This document shows, in pieces, positions 38,557 through 46,958 of a stretch of DNA of 64,000 nt (positions are counted from its first letter, which is position 1; the number at the start of each line of letters is the position of its first letter). The stretch is from Bog-473 sp963788125 (GTDB taxonomy: Bacteria; Actinomycetota; Acidimicrobiia; Acidimicrobiales; RAAP-2), in contig CAWBFN010000002.1 in the NCBI GenBank assembly GCA_963788125.1, positions 310,001 through 374,000 on the forward strand, written 5' to 3'. Made by a program: the position numbers and the translations under genes. A model generated the notes under the pieces. The model was not told the DNA's origin and did no database searches. It saw only the letters and a list, made by a program, of their open reading frames with translations.

Positions 38557-39726
38557 CTACCCCAGCTTGTAGAGCCGCGTGGCGTTGCCGCTCAGGATCT
38601 TCTTCTGATCACTGTCGCTCAGTGTCGCCAGGTTCTCCGCCGCGTTCTTGAGCGGCTCGGGGTAGAGGCAGGTGGGGTGCGGGTAGTCGGTCTCGAACAT
38701 GATCCGGTCCGCGCCCAGTCGCTGCACGACGTTGGCGATGTCCGAGCGCTCGAACCAGGTCGTCGCGTAGATCTGGCGCTGGAAGTACTCGAGCGGGGTG
38801 AGCGAGAGCTTCGCCAGGTCGCGAGGGGCGTTTTCCGCCATTTCGTAGAGGAGCGCCTCCATCACGAAGGGGATCCACCCGACGCCACTCTCCACCGAGA
38901 CGATCTGGAGCTCGGGATGACGCTCGAGCATCCCCGAGCCGATGATGTTGACGATGCTCCGGGCGTTGCCGATGAACAGCATCATGCCGCTGATCGCCCA
39001 CTTGAGGGAGTCGGGGTTCGAGCCCCACGAGTACGTGTCGTAGAAGTTCATCGTCGTGTCGCTGTTGCCGATGTGGAAATGCACCGGCAACTCCAGCTCG
39101 CTGCAGGTGCTCCACAGCGGGTCCCAGACGTGGTCGGCCAGATCGGGCGCGCCCTGGTCGGAGGGGTCCGAGGTGATGTTCACGCCCCGCAGTCCGAGCG
39201 AGTGCGCCCGGCGCGCCTCGCGCACGCAGGCGTCCACGTCCCACGCCGGCATGACGGCCATCGGGAGGATCCGGTTGCCGGACTCCGCTTGCAGCTCGGC
39301 GCCGTAGTCGTTGTACATCTCGATGCAGGCGTCGAGGAGCACCCGGTCCGAGCTGGCATTCGCCACCCCCTGGCCCCCGAGCCCGAGGTTGTTGGGGAAC
39401 GCCACCTGCGCCGTGATGCCGGCGGCGTCCATGACGGCCAGGCGCGCCTTGAGGTCGTAGGAGCCGGCGTGAATGTCCTCGAGGCGCCACTCGGAGTAGG
39501 CCACGTCCGTCTCGATCTTCTCCCCGTCGGCGCGGATCACGCCGCCCCGGTATGCCCGACCCAGCACGTTGCCGTCCATGACCCACGTCTCGAGGCCGTC
39601 GACGTCTTCCACGCGCGGGACCCGGTCCTTCAACGACGCCGGGGCCCGGCTGGTCCACAGTTCGGCGTGCTCGACGATGTGCGTGTCCGCGTCAATGATC
39701 GCCAGAGTGCTCAGGTCGAGAGTCAT
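38557..39726 (-). CDS. Amidohydrolase family 2 protein
   Basis: A ~389-aa TIM-barrel amidohydrolase_2/ACMSD-like protein. IIDADTHIVEH provides D-x-H near the N-terminus; ELPVHFHIGNSDTT the central His residues; VSVESGVGWIPFV and MFETDYPHPTCLYP the C-terminal Asp motif. ATG at 39726 is preferred because GAGGTGAG lies about 9 nt upstream; a GTG at 39738 is possible. It is closely similar across its length to the protein at 44992-46176 (for example NNLGLGGQ/NSLGLGGQ, ETDYPHPTCLYP/ETDFPHPTCLYP), so the two are paralogues. It is divergent from the alpha/beta hydrolase-TetR operon. Confidence 0.9.
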   Translation of the reverse strand: MTLDLSTLAIIDADTHIVEHAELWTSRAPASLKDRVPRVEDVDGLETWVMDGNVLGRAYRGGVIRADGEKIETDVAYSEWRLEDIHAGSYDLKARLAVMDAAGITAQVAFPNNLGLGGQGVANASSDRVLLDACIEMYNDYGAELQAESGNRILPMAVMPAWDVDACVREARRAHSLGLRGVNITSDPSDQGAPDLADHVWDPLWSTCSELELPVHFHIGNSDTTMNFYDTYSWGSNPDSLKWAISGMMLFIGNARSIVNIIGSGMLERHPELQIVSVESGVGWIPFVMEALLYEMAENAPRDLAKLSLTPLEYFQRQIYATTWFERSDIANVVQRLGADRIMFETDYPHPTCLYPEPLKNAAENLATLSDSDQKKILSGNATRLYKLG

Positions 39727-39799
39727 GTCCGTGCTCACCTCTTCGAAGCCATGGCGTTGCCACCACGGGTGTAGGCCGTCAGCGCAGACCGTAGCCCGG

Positions 39800-39831
39800 T
39801 ATTTGGGCGCCGTGCAAATATTTTGTAGGGT
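39800..39831 (+). promoter_or_regulatory. Promoter with inverted repeat, likely TetR operator
   Basis: TATTTG (39800-39805) and CAAATA (39815-39820) form an inverted repeat with a 9-bp spacer. It overlaps a possible -35 TTGGGC (39803-39808), which is 17 bp from a possible -10 TAGGGT (39826-39831). The site lies between the divergent amidohydrolase gene and the hydrolase-TetR operon, where an autoregulating TetR protein would act. Confidence 0.5.
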
Positions 39832-39862
39832 GGCAACTCATCAGCTGCCGAGGAGGACCGTG

Positions 39863-40723
39863 ATGCCGACCGAGACGATCGACGGGAACCAGATCGCATA
39901 CGAGGTGATCGGCGACCGCGGCGACCCGTGGATCATCACACCCGGAGGGCGGTTTCCCAAGGACACCCCCGGGGTGAGGGAGCTGGCCCAGGTCATCGCC
40001 GACGAGGGCTACCGGGTGGTGATCTGGGATCGGCCCAACACAGGAGAGTCGAGCGTGTGCTTCAACGGCCCGACCGAGTCCGACATGCAGGCCGACGCGC
40101 TGGCCGGGCTCCTGCGGAGGCTGGACCTGGGGCCCGCCACCATCGTCGGCGGGTCCGGAGGGGCGCGCGTCTCGCTCCTGGCGGCGATCAACCACCCCGA
40201 CGTGACGGCGAAGCTGGCGGTGTTGTGGATCACCGGCGGCGTCAGCGGACTGATGGGCCTCGGCGTCGTCTACTGCGCCCCATCGATCCGCGCGGCCTGG
40301 CGGGGCGGCCTGACGGCGGTGGCCGATCTCCCTGACTGGGCGGAGGTGCTCGAGCGGAACCCGGCAAACCGCGACCGGATCCTCGGTCTCGACCGCGACG
40401 AGTTCATCGCCACCATGGAGCGCTGGATGCGGGCGTACTACCCCACTCCGGGCAGCACGGTGCCGGGCATCACCGACGACCGCCTCCGGGACTTCCACAC
40501 GCCGACCCTCATTTTCCGCAGCGGGGCGGTCGACCCGGAGCACACGCGGGCGACCACCGAGCGGGTGCACGATCTCATTCCGGACTCCAAGCTCGTCGAG
40601 CCACCGTGGGGCGACAACGAGTGGAACGAGCGCTGTGACGCATTCCTGGCGGGCGAGGCTCCCGGGCTGTTCCTGCGCTGGCCCCTGCTCGCCCCGACGC
40701 TGCTCGACTTCGCCCGCCAATGA
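39863..40723 (+). CDS. Alpha/beta hydrolase with altered triad
   Basis: A 286-aa alpha/beta hydrolase. GDRGDPWIITPGGRFPKDTPG gives the oxyanion region, VIWDRPNTGESS the conserved strand-turn, and GGSGGARVSLL the nucleophile elbow with Ser. The late acid appears in SGAVDPEH. At the place of the catalytic His the protein reads EPPWGDNEWNERC, so the usual GH segment is missing. It may be inactive, use another His, or belong to a subfamily with a different reaction. ATG at 39863 has AGGAGGA. Overlaps the TetR gene (ATGA). Confidence 0.85.
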   Translation: MPTETIDGNQIAYEVIGDRGDPWIITPGGRFPKDTPGVRELAQVIADEGYRVVIWDRPNTGESSVCFNGPTESDMQADALAGLLRRLDLGPATIVGGSGGARVSLLAAINHPDVTAKLAVLWITGGVSGLMGLGVVYCAPSIRAAWRGGLTAVADLPDWAEVLERNPANRDRILGLDRDEFIATMERWMRAYYPTPGSTVPGITDDRLRDFHTPTLIFRSGAVDPEHTRATTERVHDLIPDSKLVEPPWGDNEWNERCDAFLAGEAPGLFLRWPLLAPTLLDFARQ

Positions 40724-41403
40724 CCGGCCAGGCCCCGCCGGTGGAGGTGGGCGCGACCGCCGAGTGCGCCGTTGGCGCCGTCAGCGCCGTCGGCCCCCGC
40801 CGCTCCATCCTGGCCCAGGACCGGTCGCGCCGCACCCGCACCGCGCTGATCGATGCCGCGCTCGGCCTCTGGGACCAACGGGGCTACGAAGCGGGGTTCG
40901 AGACGACCACGGTCGAGGAGATCGTGCGCGCTGCTGGGGTCACCAAGGGGACCTTCTACTTCCACTTCGCCAGCAAGGTGGACATCTTGCTGGAGCGCAA
41001 CGCCGCCACCGAAGAGGCGATGGCCGAGGAGGCACTCCGCGCCGTCGAGGCCGGCGACCCGCTCGACGTGGCGCTCACGCGGGCAGCCGTCGTGCTCGCC
41101 GACCAGAGCCAGCAGCACCCCCGCGCCGCGCTCGCCCAGATCGTGCGCGAGTTCCATCGGGACCCCACCCTCATGCGGGAGCACAGCACCTTCCGGCGAC
41201 TTCTCCCGAGGCTGTTCGACGACGCCCGTGCTCGGGGCGATCTCCCCGCCCACGTCGACCCGGAACGGATCGCCGCCCTGACCGCGGCGATCCTCTACTC
41301 CGCCTGTGAGGCGTGGGCCGACGGCCGCTCGGCGAACCTGCTCGACGACCTCGAGTACGGGCTGCGCGTCCTCCTCGCCGGCGTGCGAGCCGAGGGACGC
41401 TGA
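40720..41403 (+). CDS. TetR-family regulator
   Basis: A 227-aa TetR repressor. The HTH is complete: FETTTVEEIVRAAGVTKGTFYFHFASKVDILLER. The C-terminal ligand domain is variable. A ~30-residue N-terminal extension (Ala/Val-rich) precedes the DNA-binding domain. Coupled by 4-nt overlap to the hydrolase gene, which it probably controls together with the divergent amidohydrolase via the inverted repeat at 39800-39820. Confidence 0.92.
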   Translation: MTGQAPPVEVGATAECAVGAVSAVGPRRSILAQDRSRRTRTALIDAALGLWDQRGYEAGFETTTVEEIVRAAGVTKGTFYFHFASKVDILLERNAATEEAMAEEALRAVEAGDPLDVALTRAAVVLADQSQQHPRAALAQIVREFHRDPTLMREHSTFRRLLPRLFDDARARGDLPAHVDPERIAALTAAILYSACEAWADGRSANLLDDLEYGLRVLLAGVRAEGR

Positions 41404-41442
41404 CCTTCCCAACGGGGCGAGCCTCGCGGCCCCGGTGTCCCC

Positions 41443-42807
41443 TCAGCGAGTGAGGCGCCAGAACGCAGAGGGTCCCGAGAGCGATGTCGTGCTCTCCAAC
41501 GCAGCGGTGACGACGTAGGAACCCTCACGGACCCGGAGGACCCCCACCTTGGACCCGGCGGCGAGGGGTCCGGTGAGGTGGTCGAGCCGGGCCGTCAAAG
41601 GAACGCTCAGGCCGGGCCAGGCGGCAACCGTCAGCGGTCCGGCCACCACGACCGGTCCCGATGCACCCCAGGGAGCCGAGAGATCACCGACGACGTGTCC
41701 CGCCGCCACGACCGGAACGGCGGTGATCGCCGCCAGCGCAGCCTTCACCAGTGCGTCGCCCGCGTCCACTGCAGCGGTATCGGGGCCGCTCGGCCCGGAC
41801 TGACCGAGCACCGCCCCGTAGACGGTGACGGTCTGCCCGTTCACCGTCTTTTGCGCGGCGAAGAGGAAGCAGCCGTTGGCGGCCGTGTCCGCACCGGCGG
41901 CGATCCCGACGATCCCGTCCTGGCCCAGGTCGAAGTTGGCGTTGTAGTGGAGCCCGGCCACGGGCAGGGTGGTCTGACCGAGCGACACGATCTGACTGAA
42001 GACCGGGATCCGCATGGCGGCCTCGCCGAGGCGGATGAGGTCGCTCGGGGTGCTCACGGTGCCCGGATCCGCCCCGCTCGGATCCGTGATGTGGGTGTGG
42101 CGGAGGCCGAGGGAGCGCGCGGTGAGGTTCATCTTGGCCACGAAGGCCGAGGTGGTCCCGGCGTCCCAGTCGGCGAGAAGCGTGGCCATGTCGTTGCCCG
42201 AGTCGACGAGGAGCCCCTCCAGCGCGTTCAGCTCGGTCAGGGTCTCGCCGGCGGTCACCGGGATCTCGGGCTCGCCCGCCGCGCTGCCGGCCTGGTACGC
42301 GGCGAGCGTCTGGGAGGTCACCGAGATGGTGGGCCCCGAGGCGCCGCCGGTGGGGACGGGATGGTCCTTCAGGACGGCGTAGGCCGCGAGCACTCCGGCG
42401 AGGGTGGCGATGGGTGCCGGTTGGGTCGCTCGGGCCTGCCCCAAGGACCCCAGCCCCGGCACGTCCAGTGCCGCCTCGCCGGTGGACGGCCAGGGCAACG
42501 AGGAAACTGTCCCGGGCACATGGACCGGCGTGGTCAGGCTCACCACGGCGGGCTGGGGCAAGGGCCGCACCCACTGCGCCGCCCCCCCGACCACCAGGGC
42601 AAGGAGAACCAGGACCACGAGGCCCACGACGAGGCGCCGTTTGAGGCGCGCCACGCGGTCGGCGACCATCGCCTTGCGGTCCTCCTCGCTCGGCGGTGGC
42701 AGTTGGCGCCCGAGGTCGGCCAGGCGCTTCTTGGTGGCCCGGTCGAGCCTGCCCTGTCGGGCATGCGCCGCGCGTGTTCGCTCTCCAGGTCGGTCGCGTG
42801 GGGCCAT
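41443..42807 (-). CDS. Catalytically degenerate D-Ala-D-Ala carboxypeptidase-like protein
   Basis: A 454-aa membrane-anchored protein: basic cytoplasmic N-terminus of about 60 aa, one transmembrane helix (LVVGLVVLVLLALVVGG), then a PBP5/DacA-type peptidase S11 domain on the outside. Aligning by eye, the SxxK box (canonical PIASLTK) reads PIATLAG: the nucleophile Ser is Thr and Lys is Gly. The KTG box (canonical GIKTG) reads GIAAG. The SxN motif survives as DSGND. The protein should therefore not be an active DD-peptidase. It could bind or scaffold peptidoglycan, or regulate another PBP. The C-terminal domain is beta-rich. Confidence 0.82.
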   Translation of the reverse strand: MAPRDRPGERTRAAHARQGRLDRATKKRLADLGRQLPPPSEEDRKAMVADRVARLKRRLVVGLVVLVLLALVVGGAAQWVRPLPQPAVVSLTTPVHVPGTVSSLPWPSTGEAALDVPGLGSLGQARATQPAPIATLAGVLAAYAVLKDHPVPTGGASGPTISVTSQTLAAYQAGSAAGEPEIPVTAGETLTELNALEGLLVDSGNDMATLLADWDAGTTSAFVAKMNLTARSLGLRHTHITDPSGADPGTVSTPSDLIRLGEAAMRIPVFSQIVSLGQTTLPVAGLHYNANFDLGQDGIVGIAAGADTAANGCFLFAAQKTVNGQTVTVYGAVLGQSGPSGPDTAAVDAGDALVKAALAAITAVPVVAAGHVVGDLSAPWGASGPVVVAGPLTVAAWPGLSVPLTARLDHLTGPLAAGSKVGVLRVREGSYVVTAALESTTSLSGPSAFWRLTR

Positions 42808-42893
42808 CAGGGTCGGACTCTATGACGGCATGCTGCGCCGTTCGGCGCGCCAGGAGGTGCGGCGCACGGTCACCGGCGCTCTGGCCCTGCGGC

Positions 42894-43409
42894 TCAGTCA
42901 GCCGCCCCTTCGGACACCGCCTCTTCGGACACCACCCCGCTGCGCTCCCCGACCGCATCCATCAGCCGGTCGATGAACGGCACCTGTCCCTTGAGGAGCC
43001 TCACCCGGGCGCCGCTCGCCGCGACCCACTCGATGCGGTCGACTTCGGGAAACTCCCTCACCTTTCCCGAACCTCTCGGCCATTCCATCTCGAAGGTGTT
43101 GCTCTGTGCGCCAGAGAGATCGAGGTCGCCGTGGACGGCCCACACGGTGACCCGCTTGCCACCCGCCTGTTTGATCTCGCCCAGGTCGATCCGCTCCCCG
43201 GCGGGCGCCGGGTACCCGATCTCCTCGGCGAACTCCCTTTCCGCCGCGGCCAACGGGTCGGCCCCCTCCGCGTACTCCCCCTTCGGCACCGACCAGGCAC
43301 CCTCGTCCTTCTTGGACCAGTAGGGGCCGCCCGGATGGGCGATCAGTACCTCGACCACCCCGGAGCCCGAGATCCGGTACACCAGGAGCCCCGCGCTCAG
43401 CGCCGGCAC
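42894..43409 (-). CDS. Nudix hydrolase
   Basis: A 171-aa Nudix pyrophosphohydrolase. The Nudix box G-x5-E-x7-REUxEExGU is intact as GEYAEGADPLAAAEREFAEE followed by IG. N-terminal LSAGLLVYRISGSGVVEVLIAHPGG is the long-diadenosine-type start. GTG at 43409 has a GGAGGG site. It probably sanitises or cleaves nucleoside diphosphate derivatives. Last of three same-strand genes with the 178-aa unknown upstream. Confidence 0.88.
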   Translation of the reverse strand: MPALSAGLLVYRISGSGVVEVLIAHPGGPYWSKKDEGAWSVPKGEYAEGADPLAAAEREFAEEIGYPAPAGERIDLGEIKQAGGKRVTVWAVHGDLDLSGAQSNTFEMEWPRGSGKVREFPEVDRIEWVAASGARVRLLKGQVPFIDRLMDAVGERSGVVSEEAVSEGAAD

Positions 43410-43422
43410 GGACCCGCCCTCC

Positions 43423-43959
43423 TCACGGCGCGGCGGTGACCCCGGACGAGTTCGAGCACATCGGCCAGGGCCTCAGGCTGAGGTCGGCGACGGCCAGGCG
43501 AAGGCGATGGACCTTGCCCGCCTCGTTGAACTCGTAGACCGAGAGCGAGTTGGCCACATCGACGGCCCCCTCGAGGCCGTTCTGCGTCCGTTCCTCGAGC
43601 TCGAGGTAGACCAGGCCGGGCAGTTCGGCGATGCGCTGGACGGTGAAAGCCCAGAGCGACGGCGACAGCGCCCACTGGCTCATGACCTCTATGTACTCGG
43701 GCCACCGCAGCACGTTGCGGGCAAAGGGGCTGGCGTCGTAGCCGGCCGCTCCCGACGCCTGCTCGGGGACAAAGGACTCGTAGTCCGAGGCGACCCTCTC
43801 GAACTCGTCGAGCGCGATGAACGCGGCCAGCGGGGCCCAGTAGTCGGCGCTCAAACTGGTCTCCTTCTTGGCCCCCGCCACCAGTCGCTGCAGGGTGCGG
43901 CAGAGGTCGAGGACCTTGTCGGACAGCTGGCCGGGCGTTCTCGTTGTGCCGGTGGTCAT
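43423..43959 (-). CDS. Hypothetical protein
   Basis: A 178-aa soluble protein with a strong GGGAGGTGG site before the ATG. N-terminal helices (LSDKVLDLCRTLQRLVAGA), then LPGLVYLELEERTQNGLEGAVDVANSLSVYEFNEAGKV-like strands that recall an NTF2/SnoaL-type cone fold, but the family is not certain. It ends 13 bp before the Nudix gene and is probably co-transcribed. Confidence 0.6.
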   Translation of the reverse strand: MTTGTTRTPGQLSDKVLDLCRTLQRLVAGAKKETSLSADYWAPLAAFIALDEFERVASDYESFVPEQASGAAGYDASPFARNVLRWPEYIEVMSQWALSPSLWAFTVQRIAELPGLVYLELEERTQNGLEGAVDVANSLSVYEFNEAGKVHRLRLAVADLSLRPWPMCSNSSGVTAAP

Positions 43960-44039
43960 GCCACCTCCCTAGGTGTGGCTGTCGTGCGGTACGACAGGAT
44001 GAGGATCTTGCCGCCGACCAGGAACACCCGGAGCGAGTG

Positions 44040-44792
44040 CTACGACGTCGATCCGCCGTCGGCGGGGATGACCGCACCGGTGATCCGGCAGGCCTCCTCG
44101 GAGGCGACGAAGGCGATGACGCTGGCGACGTCCTTCGGATCGGCCACTCCGAAGGCGGTGGAGAAGCGCATCATCCGGTCCACCGTCGCCCCTTCGGGGA
44201 AGCCCCAGCTCGAGAGCATGTCGGTCTCCATCCCCCCGGGGCACACTGCGTTGACCCTGATTCCCCGGTCCATGTACTCGTTGGCCAGGGACTTGGTGAA
44301 CATCACGAGGCCGCCCTTGGACGCGCCGTAGGCGGCGGCGTAGGGCAGCCCCATGGCGGCGGAGTCGCTGGCCACGTTGACGATGTTGCCCTTCGAGCGC
44401 TCCAGGTGCGGCAGGGCCGCCCGACAGGTGAGGAAGGGGCCGGTCAGGTTGACCCCGATCACCCGGTTCCAGTCCTCGAGGGCGAGGTCGACGGTGTGGG
44501 CGAACAGCCCGACGCCCGCCACGTTGCAGAGCACGTCGAGGTGGCCGGCGTCGTCCACCAGCGCCCCGATGGTGGCGTCCACCGATTCGGGATCCCGCAC
44601 ATCGGCCACGAAGGCCTGGGCGGCGTCACCCCGGGCCGTCAACTCGTCGGCCAGGGCCAGCACCCCGTCCTTGTACACGTCGATGCATCCGACCACGGCG
44701 CCCTCGGCGGCCAAGCGGCGGGCCACCTCCCGGCCGAGACCCGATCCGGCCCCGGTCACCGCCGCCACCTTGCCGACGAACCGACCCTCCAT
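44040..44792 (-). CDS. Short-chain dehydrogenase/reductase
   Basis: A 250-aa classical SDR. Cofactor motif TGAGSGLG near residue 14, NNAG-equivalent CNVAGVG, catalytic Ser in VNVASDSAAMG and Y-x3-K in YGASKGG, and the C-terminal PADGGSTS typical of NAD(P)-dependent dehydrogenases. Position of Asp (CIDVYKDG) at the end of the second strand favours NAD(H). ATG at 44792 has a GGGGGAG site. Divergent from the amidohydrolase gene. It oxidises or reduces an alcohol/ketone in the catabolic set. Confidence 0.93.
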   Translation of the reverse strand: MEGRFVGKVAAVTGAGSGLGREVARRLAAEGAVVGCIDVYKDGVLALADELTARGDAAQAFVADVRDPESVDATIGALVDDAGHLDVLCNVAGVGLFAHTVDLALEDWNRVIGVNLTGPFLTCRAALPHLERSKGNIVNVASDSAAMGLPYAAAYGASKGGLVMFTKSLANEYMDRGIRVNAVCPGGMETDMLSSWGFPEGATVDRMMRFSTAFGVADPKDVASVIAFVASEEACRITGAVIPADGGSTS

Positions 44793-44940
44793 GGTCTCCC
44801 CCTTCCGTTCGCCGGCCACCTGACGGGAAGGCCGCCGACGCCGCGAATCTAACATCGGCGTTCCTCTCGGGCGACCCGGAAAACAGTTGTGCTCCGGAGG
44901 GACTACCATCGAAGAAGGGCGTGAGCCCCAAAGTCTCCGC

Positions 44941-44980
44941 CCCATTCTCAGCCCCATAGCCCCATTCTCAGCCCCATAGG
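44941..44980. repeat. 20-bp tandem duplication before amidohydrolase
   Basis: Two adjacent copies of CCCATTCTCAGCCCCATAGC, the second ending in G where it runs into the AGGAGG ribosome site of the following gene. The shared core AGCCCCATA also occurs in the 19-bp repeats at 28633-28689. Confidence 0.85.
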
Positions 44981-44991
44981 AGGAACGGTTC

Positions 44992-46176
44992 ATGACGACC
45001 CTCGCTTCGGAGGCAGCCGAGCACCTTGCCGTGTTGGATGCCGACTCCCACATCACCGACGTCGACGACCTGTGGACCAAGCGGGCCCCGGCCAAGTACA
45101 AGGACGACATCCTCCACGTCGAGCAGATCGACGGACGGCCCACCTGGGTCGTCGAGGGAAGGGCCCTGGGCAAGGCCGGCGGCGGCAGCACCATCGACAA
45201 GGCCGGCAAGAAGCACCCCTTCCAGGAGTCGATGATCGAGTGGGACTTTGCGCGCACCCACGAAGCGGCGTGGGACGTCGACGCCCGCATCGAAGTCCTC
45301 GACGACAGCGGGATCCAGTACCAGGTCCTCTACCCCAACTCACTGGGGCTGGGCGGCCAGGCGATCGGCGACGTGAAGGACCCGGTCCTGCAGCGCCTCT
45401 GCCTCGAGATCTTCAACGACACCCGGGCCGAGATCCAGCGCGACACCAACAACCGGCTGCTGCCCATGCCGATCCTGCCGTCCTGGGACGTTGAGGGCTG
45501 CGTGCGCGAGGCGCAGCGAGTGGCCGACATGGGACTCCGAGGGGTCAACATGTGTTCGGACCCCCAGGACCTCGGGTCCCCGGACCTGGCCAACCGGGCC
45601 TGGGACCCGCTGTGGGAGGTCTGCGAGGACCTGGAGCTCCCCGTCCACTTCCACATCGGAGCGAGCCTCACCGCCATGAACTTCTACGGCCAGTACTTCT
45701 GGGAGTCCCAGCACGAGTACGTCAAGCCCGCCGTCGGCGGCTCCATGCTCTTCATCGGCAACGCCCGCGTGGTCATCAACACCATCTTCTCGGGGCTCTT
45801 CGACCGTTTCCCCAAGCTCAAGATGGTGTCGGTGGAGAGCGGGATCGGCTGGGTGCCCTTCATCCTCGAGACCATGGACTGGGAGCTGCCGGAGAACGCT
45901 CCGGCGCAGGCGGCCCAGCTCAAGTACAAGCCCTCGGAGTACTTCAAACGCAACTGGTACGGCACCACGTGGTTCGAGACCGGCCTCGGCGACCTGCAGG
46001 GCGTGGTGGACAAGGTGGGCGAGGACAACATCATGTTCGAGACCGACTTCCCCCACCCCACCTGCCTCTACCCCAAGCCGCTCGAGCTCGTCCACGACGC
46101 CATGGCCACCCTGCGCCCCGAGTCCCGCCGCAAGATCCTCTCCGAGAACGGCCTCAAGCTCTACAAGCTGGCCTGA
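44992..46176 (+). CDS. Amidohydrolase family 2 protein (paralogue)
   Basis: A 394-aa ACMSD-like amidohydrolase. VLDADSHITDVDDLW at the start, LELPVHFHIGASLTAM in the middle, VSVESGIGWVPFI and MFETDFPHPTCLYP near the end carry the metal and catalytic residues. It is close to the protein at 38557-39726 throughout. ATG at 44992 has AGGAGG 8 nt upstream. Divergent from the SDR gene. These enzymes decarboxylate or hydrolyse carboxylated ring or amide compounds; the exact substrate is not shown. Confidence 0.92.
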   Translation: MTTLASEAAEHLAVLDADSHITDVDDLWTKRAPAKYKDDILHVEQIDGRPTWVVEGRALGKAGGGSTIDKAGKKHPFQESMIEWDFARTHEAAWDVDARIEVLDDSGIQYQVLYPNSLGLGGQAIGDVKDPVLQRLCLEIFNDTRAEIQRDTNNRLLPMPILPSWDVEGCVREAQRVADMGLRGVNMCSDPQDLGSPDLANRAWDPLWEVCEDLELPVHFHIGASLTAMNFYGQYFWESQHEYVKPAVGGSMLFIGNARVVINTIFSGLFDRFPKLKMVSVESGIGWVPFILETMDWELPENAPAQAAQLKYKPSEYFKRNWYGTTWFETGLGDLQGVVDKVGEDNIMFETDFPHPTCLYPKPLELVHDAMATLRPESRRKILSENGLKLYKLA

Positions 46177-46250
46177 GGGGACGCTGCGGCGAGACAAGAA
46201 CCACGCGTCCGGCCGGGGACACGGCGGGGAAAAAGGGATAGCGTCGGGGC

Positions 46251-46637
46251 ATGCCCGGCGACCACGCCCGTCGCGACGAGGTGGCGGCGGCGACAGCCGC
46301 CGCCGAGGAGACGATGCGGCCCCAGACCGTGCCGGTGAACGTCTACGAGACCACCGGGGCGCTGGTGGTGCTGGCGCCCCTCCCGGCGGTCACCCCCGGG
46401 GACGTGACCATTGAGATACGGCCCGGGGCCGTGCGGTTCTGGGCCCACCTGCGCAGCGCCGGTCCGCGCCACTTCGTACTGCACGAATGGGAGTACGGCT
46501 GCTACGAGCGGGAGATAGACCTGCCGCCGGGGTTCGGCCGCGGGCTGGAGGCGACCCTGGCCAACGGCCAGCTGGCCATCCGGGTCCTGAGGGGCGACTT
46601 CACCCGGTCCCTCAGCATTCAGCCGATGGCCGTCTGA
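46251..46637 (+). CDS. Hsp20/alpha-crystallin-like protein
   Basis: A 128-aa small heat-shock-like protein. The alpha-crystallin domain shows as VPVNVYETTGALVVLAPLPAV, TIEIRPGAVRFWAH, and the terminal L-x-NG-x-L-x-I-x-V form ATLANGQLAIRVL. It lacks an extended C-terminal I-x-I tail. It begins with an Ala/Glu helical N-terminus. Expected role: ATP-independent holdase. Followed by a palindrome in the convergent gap to the anti-sigma gene. Confidence 0.85.
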   Translation: MPGDHARRDEVAAATAAAEETMRPQTVPVNVYETTGALVVLAPLPAVTPGDVTIEIRPGAVRFWAHLRSAGPRHFVLHEWEYGCYEREIDLPPGFGRGLEATLANGQLAIRVLRGDFTRSLSIQPMAV

Positions 46638-46659
46638 TCCCTCCGGTCCCTACTGTACT

Positions 46660-46679
46660 TTCTAATTCTCGCTTTAGAA
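46660..46679. promoter_or_regulatory. Palindrome TTCTAA-N8-TTAGAA between convergent genes
   Basis: Same arms and spacer length as the element at 36472-36491. It lies in the 57-bp gap between the convergent Hsp20-like and anti-sigma genes, so it could be a terminator hairpin or a protein-binding site. Confidence 0.45.
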
Positions 46680-46694
46680 GGTCCTAGAAAACCG

Positions 46695-46958
46695 TCACTC
46701 CTCGGCTCGCCATCGCCGGTACAGGGCGCTGAGGTCCTGCCTGGCCTCGGGGCTGAGGTCGTCGGTCACTATGGCACCGGTCAGGGCAATGGTCGTGCGG
46801 ATCTGCGCCAGATAGGCGGTGCAGTTGGGACAGGCCCGCAGATGGCGTTCGAACCGCCGCCGGTCTCCACGCGAGAGTGCACCTTCGAGGTAGTCGGTGA
46901 CGAGCTCGACCGCCTGCTGGCAGACGATCTCTCTGCGGCGTAGGGAGAGCGCGGTCAT
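46695..46958 (-). CDS. Zinc-finger anti-sigma factor
   Basis: An 87-aa protein with the ZAS-type motif H-x3-C-x2-C (RHLRACPNCTAYL) and an upstream Cys (IVCQQAVELV) about 35 residues earlier. This is the compact zinc anti-sigma fold, without a transmembrane segment. It overlaps the ECF sigma gene stop by 4 nt, the usual sigma/anti-sigma coupling. The Cys residues suggest release of sigma by oxidation. Confidence 0.88.
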   Translation of the reverse strand: MTALSLRRREIVCQQAVELVTDYLEGALSRGDRRRFERHLRACPNCTAYLAQIRTTIALTGAIVTDDLSPEARQDLSALYRRWRAEE

